The notes under the pieces were generated by a model, which was given only the letters and a program-made list of their open reading frames with translations, was not told the DNA's origin and did no database searches. Below, piece by piece: positions 19,579-30,430 of a stretch of 64,000 bases of DNA; the stretch's first letter is position 1; the number at the start of each line of letters is the position of its first letter. Position numbers and translations under genes: made by a program. This stretch comes from Leishmania infantum JPCM5 (taxonomy: Eukaryota > Euglenozoa > Kinetoplastea > Trypanosomatida > Trypanosomatidae): assembly GCF_000002875.2 (NCBI RefSeq), contig NC_009412.2:509001-573000 (forward strand), given 5' to 3'.

Positions 19579-21201
19579 ATGTCCCAAGTCGCGCGAGGAA
19601 AGAAGATGTTCGACGACGTATCCTCCTTTTCCGAGGAGGACGTCGTCGATGACGAGGCGATGATGCAACACAAGGTCAAGTCACCGTCCATGACGCACTC
19701 AGCGCAGCATGTAGACGCTGCTGTTTTTCATTTGACGGCGCTCTCAGCAACAGCAGGTCCACAGGTTGATAGCGATGACGATCCCAACGCCTTTGTGCCC
19801 AAGTCGGCGTCTTCATTCCAGCAGGTGGCGGAGCCGGAGGGTGCTGGTGGAGAAGACGCGGGACACGTGACGATGGTTGCACGCGTGTCCGTGTCGCTGA
19901 CTCCGAAGGACTCTCCGCGAGTTGCATCGCCAACGGAGTCGTCGGCGCAGGCTCAAGTGCTTGTGCAATACCCCACAGTAACCATGCAAGCTCTAAAGCA
20001 GCCCAAATCCGCTGCGGCCGGCAACCTGCCGTGGAACAGGGCTGTTCTGGGCAGCGCCTCTGCGTACAGTGCACCGGCAGCCGTGTCACAGCGGCAGTCA
20101 TGGCCCGAAGAGGTCGAAGCCGCCGTAAGTCCTCAGCAGGCTGGCGCCGATAGGGCGAGTTTGCGGAAGGGCCGTCGCCGCCCCTACACCCCGTGTGTGC
20201 ATAGCCTGCGCGTGAATGAACGCGGCGGCGGTGCAGCCGCGACTGGTGCTGAAGGTCCCACTCCTGCGCAGCACCCTGAGCGAGTGGAAACGGAAGCGGG
20301 GGCATTCGCCACCATGGAGAACCGCGAGGAGGTCAAGAGGACACGGCGTAGCCCTGACGAGTCCGATGACGAGATGTACGAGCAGTACACGCCAGCCTCG
20401 ATGAGCCGGGCAACGGCGGCGCAGATAGAGTGCTCCGGCGAAGAATATGCGGCTCACTATGGCGCGCACGCCGGCCTTATACAAGGCTGGCACAGCGAAC
20501 TCAGCAAGGACAAGGACTTCCCTTTCGCTTCGTACATCTTCCCCCGCCTCAACTCAGCCTTGGCGAACTATCAGGGAACCCGCACCGCGGTTGCCGCGGT
20601 GAAGCAGGGTGATGCGATGCCGCCCAACGCGGTGGAGACGTGCTGCGCGTACCTGATGGTGACAGATATTCGCGTCGCTATATACCTCGTCGTGCTCTTC
20701 GTATCGGTCGCGCTGGTACTGGTGTCGATCCCCACGTCGCAGCTGGACATCGTGGGCGCGGCTTGCCTCACCTACTGGGGCTACAAAAACAACTGCGACA
20801 ACTCTACCTACACCATCCCTCGGCCGCTGTACCCCACCCCCTATATCCGCAGACACCTCGGCGTCGGCGCCGCCTTCTCTATCATCACGCTGATTGTGCT
20901 ACTGGTGAATTTCGCGGCTGCCGTCATCGTCGTCTGCTGCCTAAAGGCGGCACCGCACACCATCTCGTTCAACTCTCGTATCGTCCTCGGCGCCCTCGGG
21001 TGTGTGGGAGTGTTCACGCAGCTGATTTCATGGGCGGTGGTGGCGAGAATCTACAATTCTGGTCACTACGCCGCAGGTGAGCTCGCATACGGAGCCGGCT
21101 TCGGGCTTAATCTCTCGTCGTGGGTGATGCACCTTCTCGGTGTCACACTCGTCTTCGCTGTACCCTCTCATTTTGTGAACCGCCACCAGCAGCGCGGCTG
21201 A
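19579..21201 (+). CDS. Amastin-like protein with very long N-terminal extension
   Basis: A 540-residue protein with an amastin tetraspan domain at its C-terminus. The signature CLTYWGYKNNC begins at residue 396. Membrane segments are visible at about 366-388 (IAVYLVVLFVSVALVLVS-like), 437-460 (AFSIITLIVLLVNFAAAVIV), 475-495 (LGALGCVGVFTQLISWAVVA) and 508-530. About 350 hydrophilic residues precede them, rich in Ser/Ala/acidic residues (FSEEDVVDDEAMMQHKV, SDDDPNAF, PDESDDEMYEQY), far longer than any usual amastin. The frame stays open to an upstream ATG at 19357. That leader is low in coding character and looks like 5' UTR, so 19579 (MSQVARGKKMF) is preferred. It shares the layout of the 14983 gene but only moderate sequence. 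Confidence 0.88.
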   Translation: MSQVARGKKMFDDVSSFSEEDVVDDEAMMQHKVKSPSMTHSAQHVDAAVFHLTALSATAGPQVDSDDDPNAFVPKSASSFQQVAEPEGAGGEDAGHVTMVARVSVSLTPKDSPRVASPTESSAQAQVLVQYPTVTMQALKQPKSAAAGNLPWNRAVLGSASAYSAPAAVSQRQSWPEEVEAAVSPQQAGADRASLRKGRRRPYTPCVHSLRVNERGGGAAATGAEGPTPAQHPERVETEAGAFATMENREEVKRTRRSPDESDDEMYEQYTPASMSRATAAQIECSGEEYAAHYGAHAGLIQGWHSELSKDKDFPFASYIFPRLNSALANYQGTRTAVAAVKQGDAMPPNAVETCCAYLMVTDIRVAIYLVVLFVSVALVLVSIPTSQLDIVGAACLTYWGYKNNCDNSTYTIPRPLYPTPYIRRHLGVGAAFSIITLIVLLVNFAAAVIVVCCLKAAPHTISFNSRIVLGALGCVGVFTQLISWAVVARIYNSGHYAAGELAYGAGFGLNLSSWVMHLLGVTLVFAVPSHFVNRHQQRG

Positions 21202-21698
21202 AGACGAACGAGATTGACTGGTGGCGAGCGCCCGAGACGCGTTACCGTGGGTGTGTGCGTGTGCGTGTGCGTGTACCCGTATCCGAGGCTTCATGCTCCT
21301 CTCCTCTCAAGCGGGGGCATGTTTTCTTCCGCTTGCCGTCACGCACCGTCTGCCAGCGTTCATCTCTCACCTGTGTGTGGTGGGTGTGCAATGTGTACCA
21401 CAATTCCCTTCCCGCCGCCCCGCCGACGGTTCTCAGGGTTGTCCTGAGCTTTTACCTTTTGTTGCTGTTTTGTGGCGTTCTTGCCATCCATAGAGCTCTC
21501 GTCCTCGTCCCTCTTTTTTTTTATGCGCGTCTCCTGGCGCGGGTGCATGATCTGCTGGTCTTTGCACATAGAACGCTGTATGCTGCTGCTGCTGTATCCA
21601 ATCTTGTATCTCTTCGGTTACTTGTTTTCCTTTCATTTCTGTGCTCGTCGTGATCTTGATGACGATGCCCTCAGATGACGTGCGGACGCACCTCCATG
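21202..21698. other. 3' region of amastin 2
   Basis: GT-rich then T-rich sequence. No gene is seen. It runs directly into the SIDER block at 21699. Confidence 0.5.
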
Positions 21699-22151
21699 CT
21701 GGTGGTTTCTCAGGCAGCCGGGGCCCCCTCCATCCTGTGATGTAAGAGCTCCTTGTCGCTACTACTTCGCGGCGGTCGGGCCCCGAATGGCGTTGCCTCG
21801 GAGCGACGCTCGACGGTGCGTACGTCTGTGTCATCCACAAGATTGGGCAGAGTGTCGGCATGACTCGAGCACAGCCCACCCCCACCCCTCACACCGCCTG
21901 CTGGTGTGGGAAGCCTGAATGCCACCCCCGAGAAGGGATGCACCAGGTGGCAACCTCCATGATGAGAGCGGCTGTGAGGCGGCCTGCGAGGGGCGGGGTG
22001 GGTGGGTAGAGGTTGGGGTCAGAGGTCGTGCTCCGGCGCCTGAGTCGGCGCACTGCTGTAGCACCTGCCATTCGCTGCTTCGCATCACGCGACGGGGGGC
22101 CTGTGACAGGGCGGGAGGTAGAGTGGCGCTTGAACGGATGCGCTAAGGCAA
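21699..22151 (+). mobile_element. SIDER2-like block nearly identical to 17275-17734
   Basis: The match starts abruptly at CTGGTGGTTTCTCAGGCAGC and runs about 450 bp at near identity with the block after amastin 1. The homology stops at the left edge, although the other copy continues to resemble SIDER further 5'. It lies about 500 nt after the amastin 2 stop, presumably in its 3' UTR. Confidence 0.8.
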
Positions 22152-25100
22152 CGAATTGGTCGCGGTGGAGACGCAATCGGTGGTTAGGTTTGAACGGTGT
22201 GTTCTTCGAATGCTGCTCGCGTGGCGTTCGGCACACGGGCAACCGTACACGCATGGAGATGAGAGTGCACGTTCTTGGGCGGGTGGGTCCTTAGTGTACG
22301 GGGTTTTCTTCGAATGCGATGGCCATGAGCGGCTGCTTTTTAAACAGAAGCCGGCGCTCACCACGTGTGGTCATGCGGAGACGGCGTGGAACTGGGCGAA
22401 ACCTATTCACCGAGGCCGTTCCTCTGCCGCTGTGCGTCCCTTTCGTTCACCACTCCTTGATTGTTTGTTTTATGAAGCTGCGGTCGTCGATGCGGGGCAG
22501 GGCGCCGCGAAAGCGAAACGGTTCTTTTTTTCAGCTTGCTTTCGAACACCTCTCTCGCTATCTCTTGCTCGATCTCTGTCACAGTGGCAACGCTGCGTAC
22601 CTCAAGGACAAGTTTGTGTATGGCAGCTCACCCCCACTCGCAATCTCGTCTTATCAACTCGAACGCGTTCACTGATTATAATCATGCCTTGCCTTTCACG
22701 CTCCTCTCACAGCAATGCAACATCTCACCACAATACAGAGCCAACAAAAAAAAAAGTAAAAAAAAAAAGAAGTGTCGAAGCGCAATTTCGAGTGGCTTTC
22801 AGAGCCACTCCTTACGCTACTCTTGCTTTCGGATGCACAGGCGATGTGCGAATATGCTGTGAGCGGGTGCTGGCATGCGACTGCTGTAGTGCCGCTAACA
22901 TTCTGCCACCACCCCCGCCACCCCGGAGGTTTTGTACCTCCCTCTTCGTGTGCGCTGCTCTCTCTCTCTTTGCTGCTGGTCTTGCAACCGCAATCAGCTC
23001 CGCCATGCTCTCATCCTCCTCTTCCCCCATCCCGCCGCCTGTTCAATACGCTCGATGCACGCAATATGTCTCCTCTTGCACGCCCTACATCTGTTTGCGT
23101 GTGTGCATCGGCTTGTGCACACTTGTCCTTTCCTGTGACCTCCTCCTCCTCCACGGCTTCGAAGCTCACTCCAGTGCTCTTCATTTCGTCCGAGCTTCTT
23201 ACCTCCTTGCAATCGAGCCACAAGCAGTTCCCACCACACTCACCCAGCCATCGCACACCGCCATCCATCTTGCTTTTCGCTCCACTACGCACGCATCCGC
23301 GCCACCATCTCTTCTGGTCACGGAGGCTGAGCTGCGGCTTTCGAGTTGAGAGGAAAACAAAGAAGAAAGAGATCGCAATCGAATCGAAGGATCATCACCA
23401 CTCCACACGAGAGCACCAAGAAATAAAAGCGAATACCTCACACAAGAGGTCGCCGTCGCCACTCCCTCTTTCCTCACACGCGTGGCCCCACTCACTCGTT
23501 GTCCCTCTGCTCGCCCTCTCCGTTGCAGATCATTACAGGTCACTGCGAGGAGCAGCTATTGTGTGCCTTGTGGAAGCGGCAGCTGCAGCATCGCTCCCTC
23601 TCCCCATCACCACCCCCTACTCACGAGGCGGTAACTGACTTCAAACCCTGTCTTGCGTGCAACACGCAGGGTCTACCCCTCCGACATTTTACTCCCTTCC
23701 TCTGCTTCCTTTCGTTTTCTTTTTGCTGTCGTTGGCGTGTTCTCTTGAGGGGTGATGGAGGTGGTCTGAGCTGCGAGAAACGCGCACACAATTTTTCACT
23801 GTTGACTCTCTCTCGTTACGTGTGTGTGGTGTCTTGACGCGCATTCATCGCCGCCTCTTTGTTGTTGTTCGTGTTTGTTTGCCTCAAGCCTTCTGTAATA
23901 TCTTCCTCCCCCCTCCCCACTATCCATCACGCCATTCTCTGCTCTTTCAAGGTCTGGTCTCCTTGTCATCTCCGTGAATACGCCCTGTCCCTGTCTCCCC
24001 TTTACTCGCGTTTGTGTCTTTCGTGTCCTCACTTGTCTTCTTCGTGTTTCGCTGTTTGTTTGTCATCACTCTGCGTGTCCTTCCCTTTCCTCCCTGCTCA
24101 CACTTGTCTCCCCTCCCCCCTCGATTGGTTTTCTCTCACAGACAGACAGCCACAGACGCCCGCTTTGGCCTTTCCCATCACACACACGCACACACACTTC
24201 AACTCCACCTTCTGCATCTCTCACGTTCTTAACATTTCAAACGAAACCGCAAACACAAGCTTGACAAAAAAAAATTTCGACAGACCACAAGGCACTGCTC
24301 TTTTTTTTTTTAGGTGTGCTCTGTCAACTGATCGCCTGTGTGCTCCTTTTCTTTGGTGTTGTTTTCTTTTAGGGTCACGCACGCGCGCAAGCAAACAGAG
24401 AAGTTTTTCTTTTAGCGATTCTGCAGACACCTGCGTGCGCTCATCCACACGCGCACACGTCTAAGCAGAAGCACACCAACGCGTTCGCAGACACGCCATC
24501 ACCGTTTTCACGCTCCCCAGACTCCCCCCTTCACTCTCTCCCTCCTCCTTGATTGCTTCCTTTTTTTTTGCCCTAAGCCAGCACCTAGGTAGAACGAATA
24601 TTTTGAAAAAAAATATATATATACAAGACACACTCACGCAGACAGGCGCAGACTCGCATCGCGCCTTTTTCACAAACATTTCCTGGACTGTGTCATTTTG
24701 TGTGCGCGTGCGTTTGTGTGTGTGTGTGTGTGTGCGTGCGTATTTCTTTTTTTTTCTCATCATTTTAGATTGATTTCCTCTGCTCGTGTTGTCTCTCGTT
24801 CACCGACTTGTCTTCGCACCCATTCTCTTCTTGTTTGTTTGTTTGTTTGTTTTTTCGGATTTGCCTCTCTCTATCTCTTTTTGTCCGTCCCGGAGCCCAG
24901 AATCTCCTCTTTTTTGTTACGGGTTTTGTTGTACCTGTTGTGCATTCGCTTAGTGTAGTGTACATCTTCATATGCATCTTCATATACATCTATCGTTGCA
25001 CTTCCCCCCCCCCTGTCCCCGCCCCGCCCTGCCTCTCCTCTCTCTCTCTGTTTTGGTCTTGCGTGTGGGCGTGCGTTTTTCGTTCTACATAGACGAACAT

Positions 25101-28008
25101 CTGTTGTCCTCTCTTTTGCATGTAAATATATATATATATGTATATGTATATGTATATGCATAGGCATATGTGTGTGTCGGTGTGCTCTTTGGATTGCTCT
25201 TTCTTGTGTGGCTGCCCTCCTTTGAATTGTTGCATCGTGTCTCCTTTCTTGCGCTGAGTGTGCTGCGTGTGTGGTTTCCTTTTGTGTCCTTCTCTGTCTC
25301 CCTCTCCGCTCATCAAAGCCCCTACTTCTCTCGCTGTGTCGACGTCGCTGCGCTCCTTTAACAGAACGCGTAAGCGCACTGGGGCTTGTGTGTGAGAGAG
25401 CTCTTTATCACTCCCAACAGGGCCTGATCTGTGAGGGGTGCCCCTCCTCCTTATCGCCTCTTCTCCCCTTCTACTTCTTTGCCGTCGTTGCTTGCTTGCA
25501 CATTAAGGAGTGCTGCAAGTCTGTGCGTGAGAGAGTTACAGGCTCCGTGGATGTGCTTGCGACGCCGGCGAGGGCTTTTGGCGGTTATCTGCTCTTTGAA
25601 GGGGGTCGCCAACGGCAGCTTCCATTGAGTCTCTTCCTTTTCTTTCGCGTTCGTCTTTCTTCTTTTTCTTTGCGTGTGTGCCTTTGTGGTTGCTCTTAAT
25701 TTCCGTTAGTCGACCCGTGTTGATTCCTCGTTTCGTTACATGTATATAGATATATATGTATGGATATGTGTGATTTCTACACGCCTTTTTTTCCAGGTAT
25801 CTCTCAATCGCATTCTTCTCCTTTCTTCCTCCCCTTCCCCTCCCTGCTGCTTTCGCCTTCTCTGTTGTGTTGTTCTCGTCGTTTCTACGTGTCTCTGTCG
25901 TGTTGTTCGTGATTGTATATGGTGCGTGTCTCGTCCACCTCTCTCTTCCAGCACGTTTAGCTCTTTCGCGTGTGTGCGCTGACGCTGCAAAACGGTCAGC
26001 AACGTACATCACAGCACAGAGAAAAAAAGGAAGCGTGATCCCCACTCGTGCGGTTTTCCTTGCTCGCTCCCTTTTCTCTACACCCTTTACGCACCCCACC
26101 AACACTGCCTCTCCAAGCCTTTGCCTTTTCGAGCCAGTTCGCCGGGCAAAACCTCCCTGCACAGAACTTTTGCCATTTTCGTTGGCAAACCTAAAAAAAA
26201 AGAGAAGCGAAAGCGGAGAGAGAGTTGCACCAGACCTGCTCGTCTTTCCCTCCCTTCACACTGGCAAGCGCGCACTCACGCACGTACACTTGCGCTTCGT
26301 TTCTTTTTTCTTTTCGTCGATTTCTATCTCGGTTACCGTCGGACAACGTGCAAGCCTCCCCACGTGTGAGCGTCTCCTGTGCTCATCTATGTGTGGGCCA
26401 CCACCCTCTCTCCCCGCGCTCCCAATTTCTTTGCTGTTCTCTCTCTCCTGTCTACGGTATAGGCACGTGTGCGTATGCTAATTCGCTCGTGATTTTATCG
26501 CCAAACGCTTTCTGTGAACGCTCTTCCCGGTCTGCCTGCCTGCCCGCCTGTCTCTCTCTCTGTCTCTGTCTGTCCGTGTCTGCACGCCGTGCATTCCTGT
26601 GAGAAACGAAAAACAAACACCCGAAATCCGCAACGGGCAGTTGTCAACGTCTTCTTTCTCATTTTTTTCGCTTGCTTGCTGTTTTTGTTTTGTTTTGTTG
26701 GCTTTTGTTGTGGCTCAGCGTGTGTCCTCCTCAGCCCTCTCCCTCCGCTTTCAAGCGCGTAGGGCAACCTTTGAACCTCCCTTGTGGCCCACGTGCTCGC
26801 TGCGGAATCCCTCCCTCTCTCCGCTTGTGCACATTTGCAGTGGTTTCTGGGGGTGTGGAGGTGCTGTTGCACTTGTGTCTCCTTCTTTCCCTGCCAAATC
26901 GTCTCTGCGTGTGTGTGTGTGTGTGTGTGTGCACGTGTGCGGCAGTGCTTGCAGCATTGTGGCGCCTTGGCATCTATTTCTTCGTCGTGTGGTGCTCGCA
27001 CTCGTGCGCGTGACGTTCTGCTTGGCTCTCTTGCGTTCCTTGTATTCTCTGCATATCGGTGTGTCTGTGTGTGTGTGTGTCTCTTCCTTCGCCTCCTCTC
27101 CTCCTCAGTCCCTTTGCTGTTCTTATCGGGGGAGGTGTAGGATATCTCTCTCGTCTCTCCTCGGCCTCACCTTTTCGTTGTTCTTTCTGCTTCTCGCGGC
27201 CTTCCGCCCTCTTCTCTTGCCCTCGTCGTCGTCATCTTTCCCTCTGTTTTCGCCCCGCCACCCGCCCACCCTCACCTCTCCTTTTTCTTTTTAGCCGTAG
27301 ACTCCAACATTGCTCGCCTTGAGCTCCGTGGTTCATCTTCTTTGCTTCTTGGTGTTGTGCGTCTCTCTGTGAGTGTGCCACCTGGCGTGAGCGCTGTTGT
27401 GTACCTAATAGCTTTTTTTTCTTTTTCGTCGTCGTCGTCGTCGTTGGGGGTGGGTGCTTCCCCTTGATTTGCCCTTCTCTTTGTCTGTCTCTCCTCCCCA
27501 CCCCCACCCTCCACACACCGCCTTACCCGCACCCTCTCTCATCTCGTGTGCGTGTGCGCCTCATCCTCCAGCTTCCCTACCGAGCGTAACTTGCGTCGCC
27601 TACCCATCGCATCTGTAGTTGTTCTTCAACGCCTCCAGGCCCTCCACTCCCGTTACCCCTCCCCCTCCTCATCCGCCGCCTTTTTCGGTTTTGTCTGCTT
27701 GCTTGATATATGCGGAGCACACCTACGTGTTGTTGCACAACTCTTCTGCGTGTGTTTCGCTTTTTCTCGTGACGGTGGGCGTTTCATACTTTTTTTTCTT
27801 TCGTCGGTCGTTTTTTTTTTGATTTGACTGCAGTGCAATATTGCCTCTGGCGTGTGTGGGTTTGCTGTGTCGCTGTCCCTCTTCTTCTTCCGCTGTTACC
27901 CCTCACCCAACCACGCCGCCAACCCCCTGTAGAGCCCTCCATACCTCCCGTCCGTCCCAACCTACCCCTCGCTCTGTCGAATCCTCTGCGGGCATCGAAA
28001 AGAGCAGC
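22152..28008. other. Gene-free, C/T-rich 5.8-kb region
   Basis: I see no convincing gene. Open frames here (for example 22156-23349) are rich in Ser, Leu, Cys, Phe and Pro encoded by pyrimidine runs and lack domain-like sequence. The region holds many long pyrimidine tracts, poly-A/T runs, GT repeats (24712-24734, 26908-26931), TA-rich repeats (25126-25160) and a CGT run near 27426. It must contain the end of the amastin 2 transcript and the 5' UTR of the zinc-finger gene; either could be unusually long. Confidence 0.6.
26908..26931. repeat. GT microsatellite
   Basis: About 12 GT units in the long C/T-rich spacer. Confidence 0.9.
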
Positions 28009-29205
28009 ATGCACCCCGCACAGAGCTCTTCGTCCCCGGCAGCGAAGGTGCCTGCCGCCCGCACAAACTCGACGCCCACGTTTTGGCCGTCGACGAACTC
28101 TACGACTGGTCCGCGTCTCTTCACACATTCGCCGTACCTCACGACGGGTAACATTATTGTCAGCGAGGATCTCGACGCCGTAGAATTTGTAGCGTTGGGC
28201 GGTGTGGATGGACAGCGCAGCAACCAAGGGTCACCCATCACCAGCGGGCCCCACCAAGGCGGGTCGAGTTTCAATGCCAGCAGCAACAGTGCAAACCAGC
28301 TGCATAGCCCGCATGGCTACTCCAACGGCAAGAAGAACGTTTGTCGGCACTTTATAAACGGCAACTGCAATCGCGGCAGCTCTTGCCGTTTCTATCACCC
28401 GGGGCCGATTCACCGCGTCATCACGCCAACGCGCCCGCGCACCCCGACTCAGCGACCGCTGACTCCGCTGGCGGACCTGGCTCAGCATAACAGCGCCTCT
28501 GCGGCCCAGTCCCCAGCGCACAGCCCCCACATCAGGCCGACAAGTGTGCTACTGTTCTCGTCTCCGCGGCAGTCGCTGAAGCTGAACAGCGGAGGTGGAA
28601 GTGCGCGCAGCAACCCTGAGTCCTTCGCCTCTCCGCTCAGTTCTCCCTCCACCTCTGTCTCTGCTCAGCGCAGCGCCGCATTTGCAGAGAGCCCGGCGCA
28701 CGTCGTGGCGACAGCACCGGCTCTCTCTAGCCCTTCCTTTGGTCCACAGTTTAGCCTTGGAAGCTCACTCGGTGCTCGGGCGCGCTGTTGGCCCGGTGCC
28801 AACCCGTTGCCCTCCCTGCAGCTACCGGAATACCTGCCAAACGGTATCGACGACGGCACAGCGGAAGCCTGCATCTCCGCCACTGGCGCGGACATGGGGC
28901 CACTTAGTAGGCCGCACAGTCCGTCCTCTCCAGGTCCGTACAGGCTGCCAGTGTACTGCGCAGGGGTGCAGCTGGGAGCAAGCAGCAACAGCGGCCGCGG
29001 AGAGAGAAGAGCAGCGCTTGCCAGCCCGCACCACCACAGGGTTCCCGGCAGCAGGTTTCCAGCTGCGTCAAGCAAAACAGTCACGTCCCCCAGGCGTGGT
29101 GGCGTGACGCGCAACAACCCCTACGCCTACTCGCCGACACGGGTGCGGCCGCAGCTCAGTCAACCCATGAGCCCACTAAAGCGCACGGCGAATGAGCCAG
29201 AGTGA
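28009..29205 (+). CDS. CCCH zinc-finger protein, probable RNA-binding regulator
   Basis: A 398-residue protein with a single CCCH finger: C112-x7-C120-x5-C126-x3-H130, the classical C-x7-C-x5-C-x3-H spacing, seen as VCRHFINGNCNRGSSCRFYH. The rest is low-complexity Ser/Pro/Ala-rich sequence with several TP and SP pairs (for example PTRPRTPTQRPLTPL just after the finger), which may be phosphorylation sites. In trypanosomatids, proteins with CCCH fingers commonly bind mRNA and control its stability or translation, replacing transcriptional control. The frame is open from 27841; 28009 was chosen because the upstream residues look like translated pyrimidine-rich UTR. Targets are unknown. A SIDER lies in the downstream region. 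Confidence 0.87.
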   Translation: MHPAQSSSSPAAKVPAARTNSTPTFWPSTNSTTGPRLFTHSPYLTTGNIIVSEDLDAVEFVALGGVDGQRSNQGSPITSGPHQGGSSFNASSNSANQLHSPHGYSNGKKNVCRHFINGNCNRGSSCRFYHPGPIHRVITPTRPRTPTQRPLTPLADLAQHNSASAAQSPAHSPHIRPTSVLLFSSPRQSLKLNSGGGSARSNPESFASPLSSPSTSVSAQRSAAFAESPAHVVATAPALSSPSFGPQFSLGSSLGARARCWPGANPLPSLQLPEYLPNGIDDGTAEACISATGADMGPLSRPHSPSSPGPYRLPVYCAGVQLGASSNSGRGERRAALASPHHHRVPGSRFPAASSKTVTSPRRGGVTRNNPYAYSPTRVRPQLSQPMSPLKRTANEPE

Positions 29206-29984
29206 AGGAACAGCAGCTGAACGAAAGGCCGGTGCTGTTATCGGGACGCCTTTCTCCTCTTGTTTTCGAAACCTCCCGCGATGCGTGCCTCGCTCCCTCA
29301 GCCCCCCGAAGCGGCTCTTCTGCCTGAACACTTTGCCCTGTTCTACTCTGGTTTTCACCAGCCAGCGCAGCTCACGTCCATTGTGCTCTCCTGTGAACAC
29401 CTCTGCATCGGCCCTCCTCCAAGCGGCCTTCTTCTTTTTTTTTTTCGGGGGAAGGGGGTTTGCGTGTCACTGCGTGTGTGTGCGAGTTACGTACGTATTG
29501 GCCTTCTTGCTGGTTGCTCCCCCCTCTAGGGGGGTGGGGGATGGCGAAGTGGCACCTGCAGGTATTCCTGTGTGTTTTTACGTGTATTCTTGCGCATGTG
29601 TGTGTATGTGTGTGCATTTCCTTTCTCCAGGCCCTTTTTTTTTTCATCAGCTGTACTTATGAACCGCTCAACTCTCTCTCTCCATCCGACCTTCTCCTTC
29701 TCGTTCCTCCACCTCTCTTTGCTCTCTCTCTCCCCCACACACACGCACACTCTCCATATGTGTTCTCCGCATGTTTTCTCCTCTGACCCGCGACCTCCTG
29801 CTGTTTCGTATGCCTTCGTTCAGTTTCCTTGCTTCTCAGCTCCCTCTTCTCCCTCATATGCGCCTGAGCCCCCATGCGTCTGCACGGGCTCCTTTTTCGT
29901 TCCTTGTCGCTTTTTCCTCAAATATGACGGCACGAACCTGCCGCGTGCTTTCTTTGTTTTTTTTTTAATCCCTCTTCTCCCTTG
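29206..29984. other. Zinc-finger gene 3' region
   Basis: T- and C-rich spacer with T-runs near 29434 and 29634. No gene is seen. Confidence 0.5.
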
Positions 29985-30430
29985 GTTATGCCGGCCACCT
30001 CAGTGTGGTATCAGGGTCTAGCGCTCCCGTTGTGGAGAAGCCAAGCAGCTTGGACAGCCTGCCCTCGGGCACGGCTTCGGACTCGTGGTGTTGGAGAAGA
30101 GAGCTGTGCCGAAGAGGCTTGCGGTCACGATAACGCTTGGACCAGCTGACGGCGAATCTTGCCGACGATTCGACAGTTGCACGCATCCGCCGCCTGTTTT
30201 TATGCGTTAGGTGCGCCGCGGCGGTGATGCGGGACTCAAACCGGAACCCAGCCGGCGCTGTCTGCCGTGGAATCGCAGCGGGCCTGAACGACGCCCAACA
30301 GTCTTGGTTGGCCCCGTTCCTTGATGTAACCGTAGCGCAGACGAGGTAGGCGCATAGCCGCGGGCTTGTGCGCGTCTGTTTCTCGATTTGTTCACGGTAG
30401 AATAAGGTCATAGCAAAGAGAAACATGTTA
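29985..30430 (+). mobile_element. SIDER retroposon with Pr77-type 5' signature
   Basis: The segment starting near 29988 (CCGGCCACCTCAGTGTGGTA, then TCAGGGTCTAG) closely matches the 5' signature shared by L1Tc/ingi/SIDER retroposons of trypanosomatids (the ~77-79-nt hallmark, CCGGCCACCT...GTGGT...CAGGGTCTAG). It is followed by TGTGGAGAAGCC. The body then diverges from the other SIDERs here. The right end is uncertain; I place it near the A-rich stretch around 30410-30430. It lies about 0.8 kb after the zinc-finger stop, probably in its 3' UTR. Confidence 0.75.

Noticed and set aside
22156..23349. 397-codon open frame in the long gap
   Set aside because: Composition follows pyrimidine runs and poly-A (Ser, Leu, Cys, Phe, Lys stretches). 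There is no domain, and the first part reads through SIDER-adjacent sequence. Stops are rare simply because the + strand is C/T-rich.
25536..26162. 208-codon minus-strand frame
   Set aside because: Arg/Lys/Glu-rich translation of the complement of a C/T-rich tract. No partner signals are present, and it is opposite to the transcription unit.
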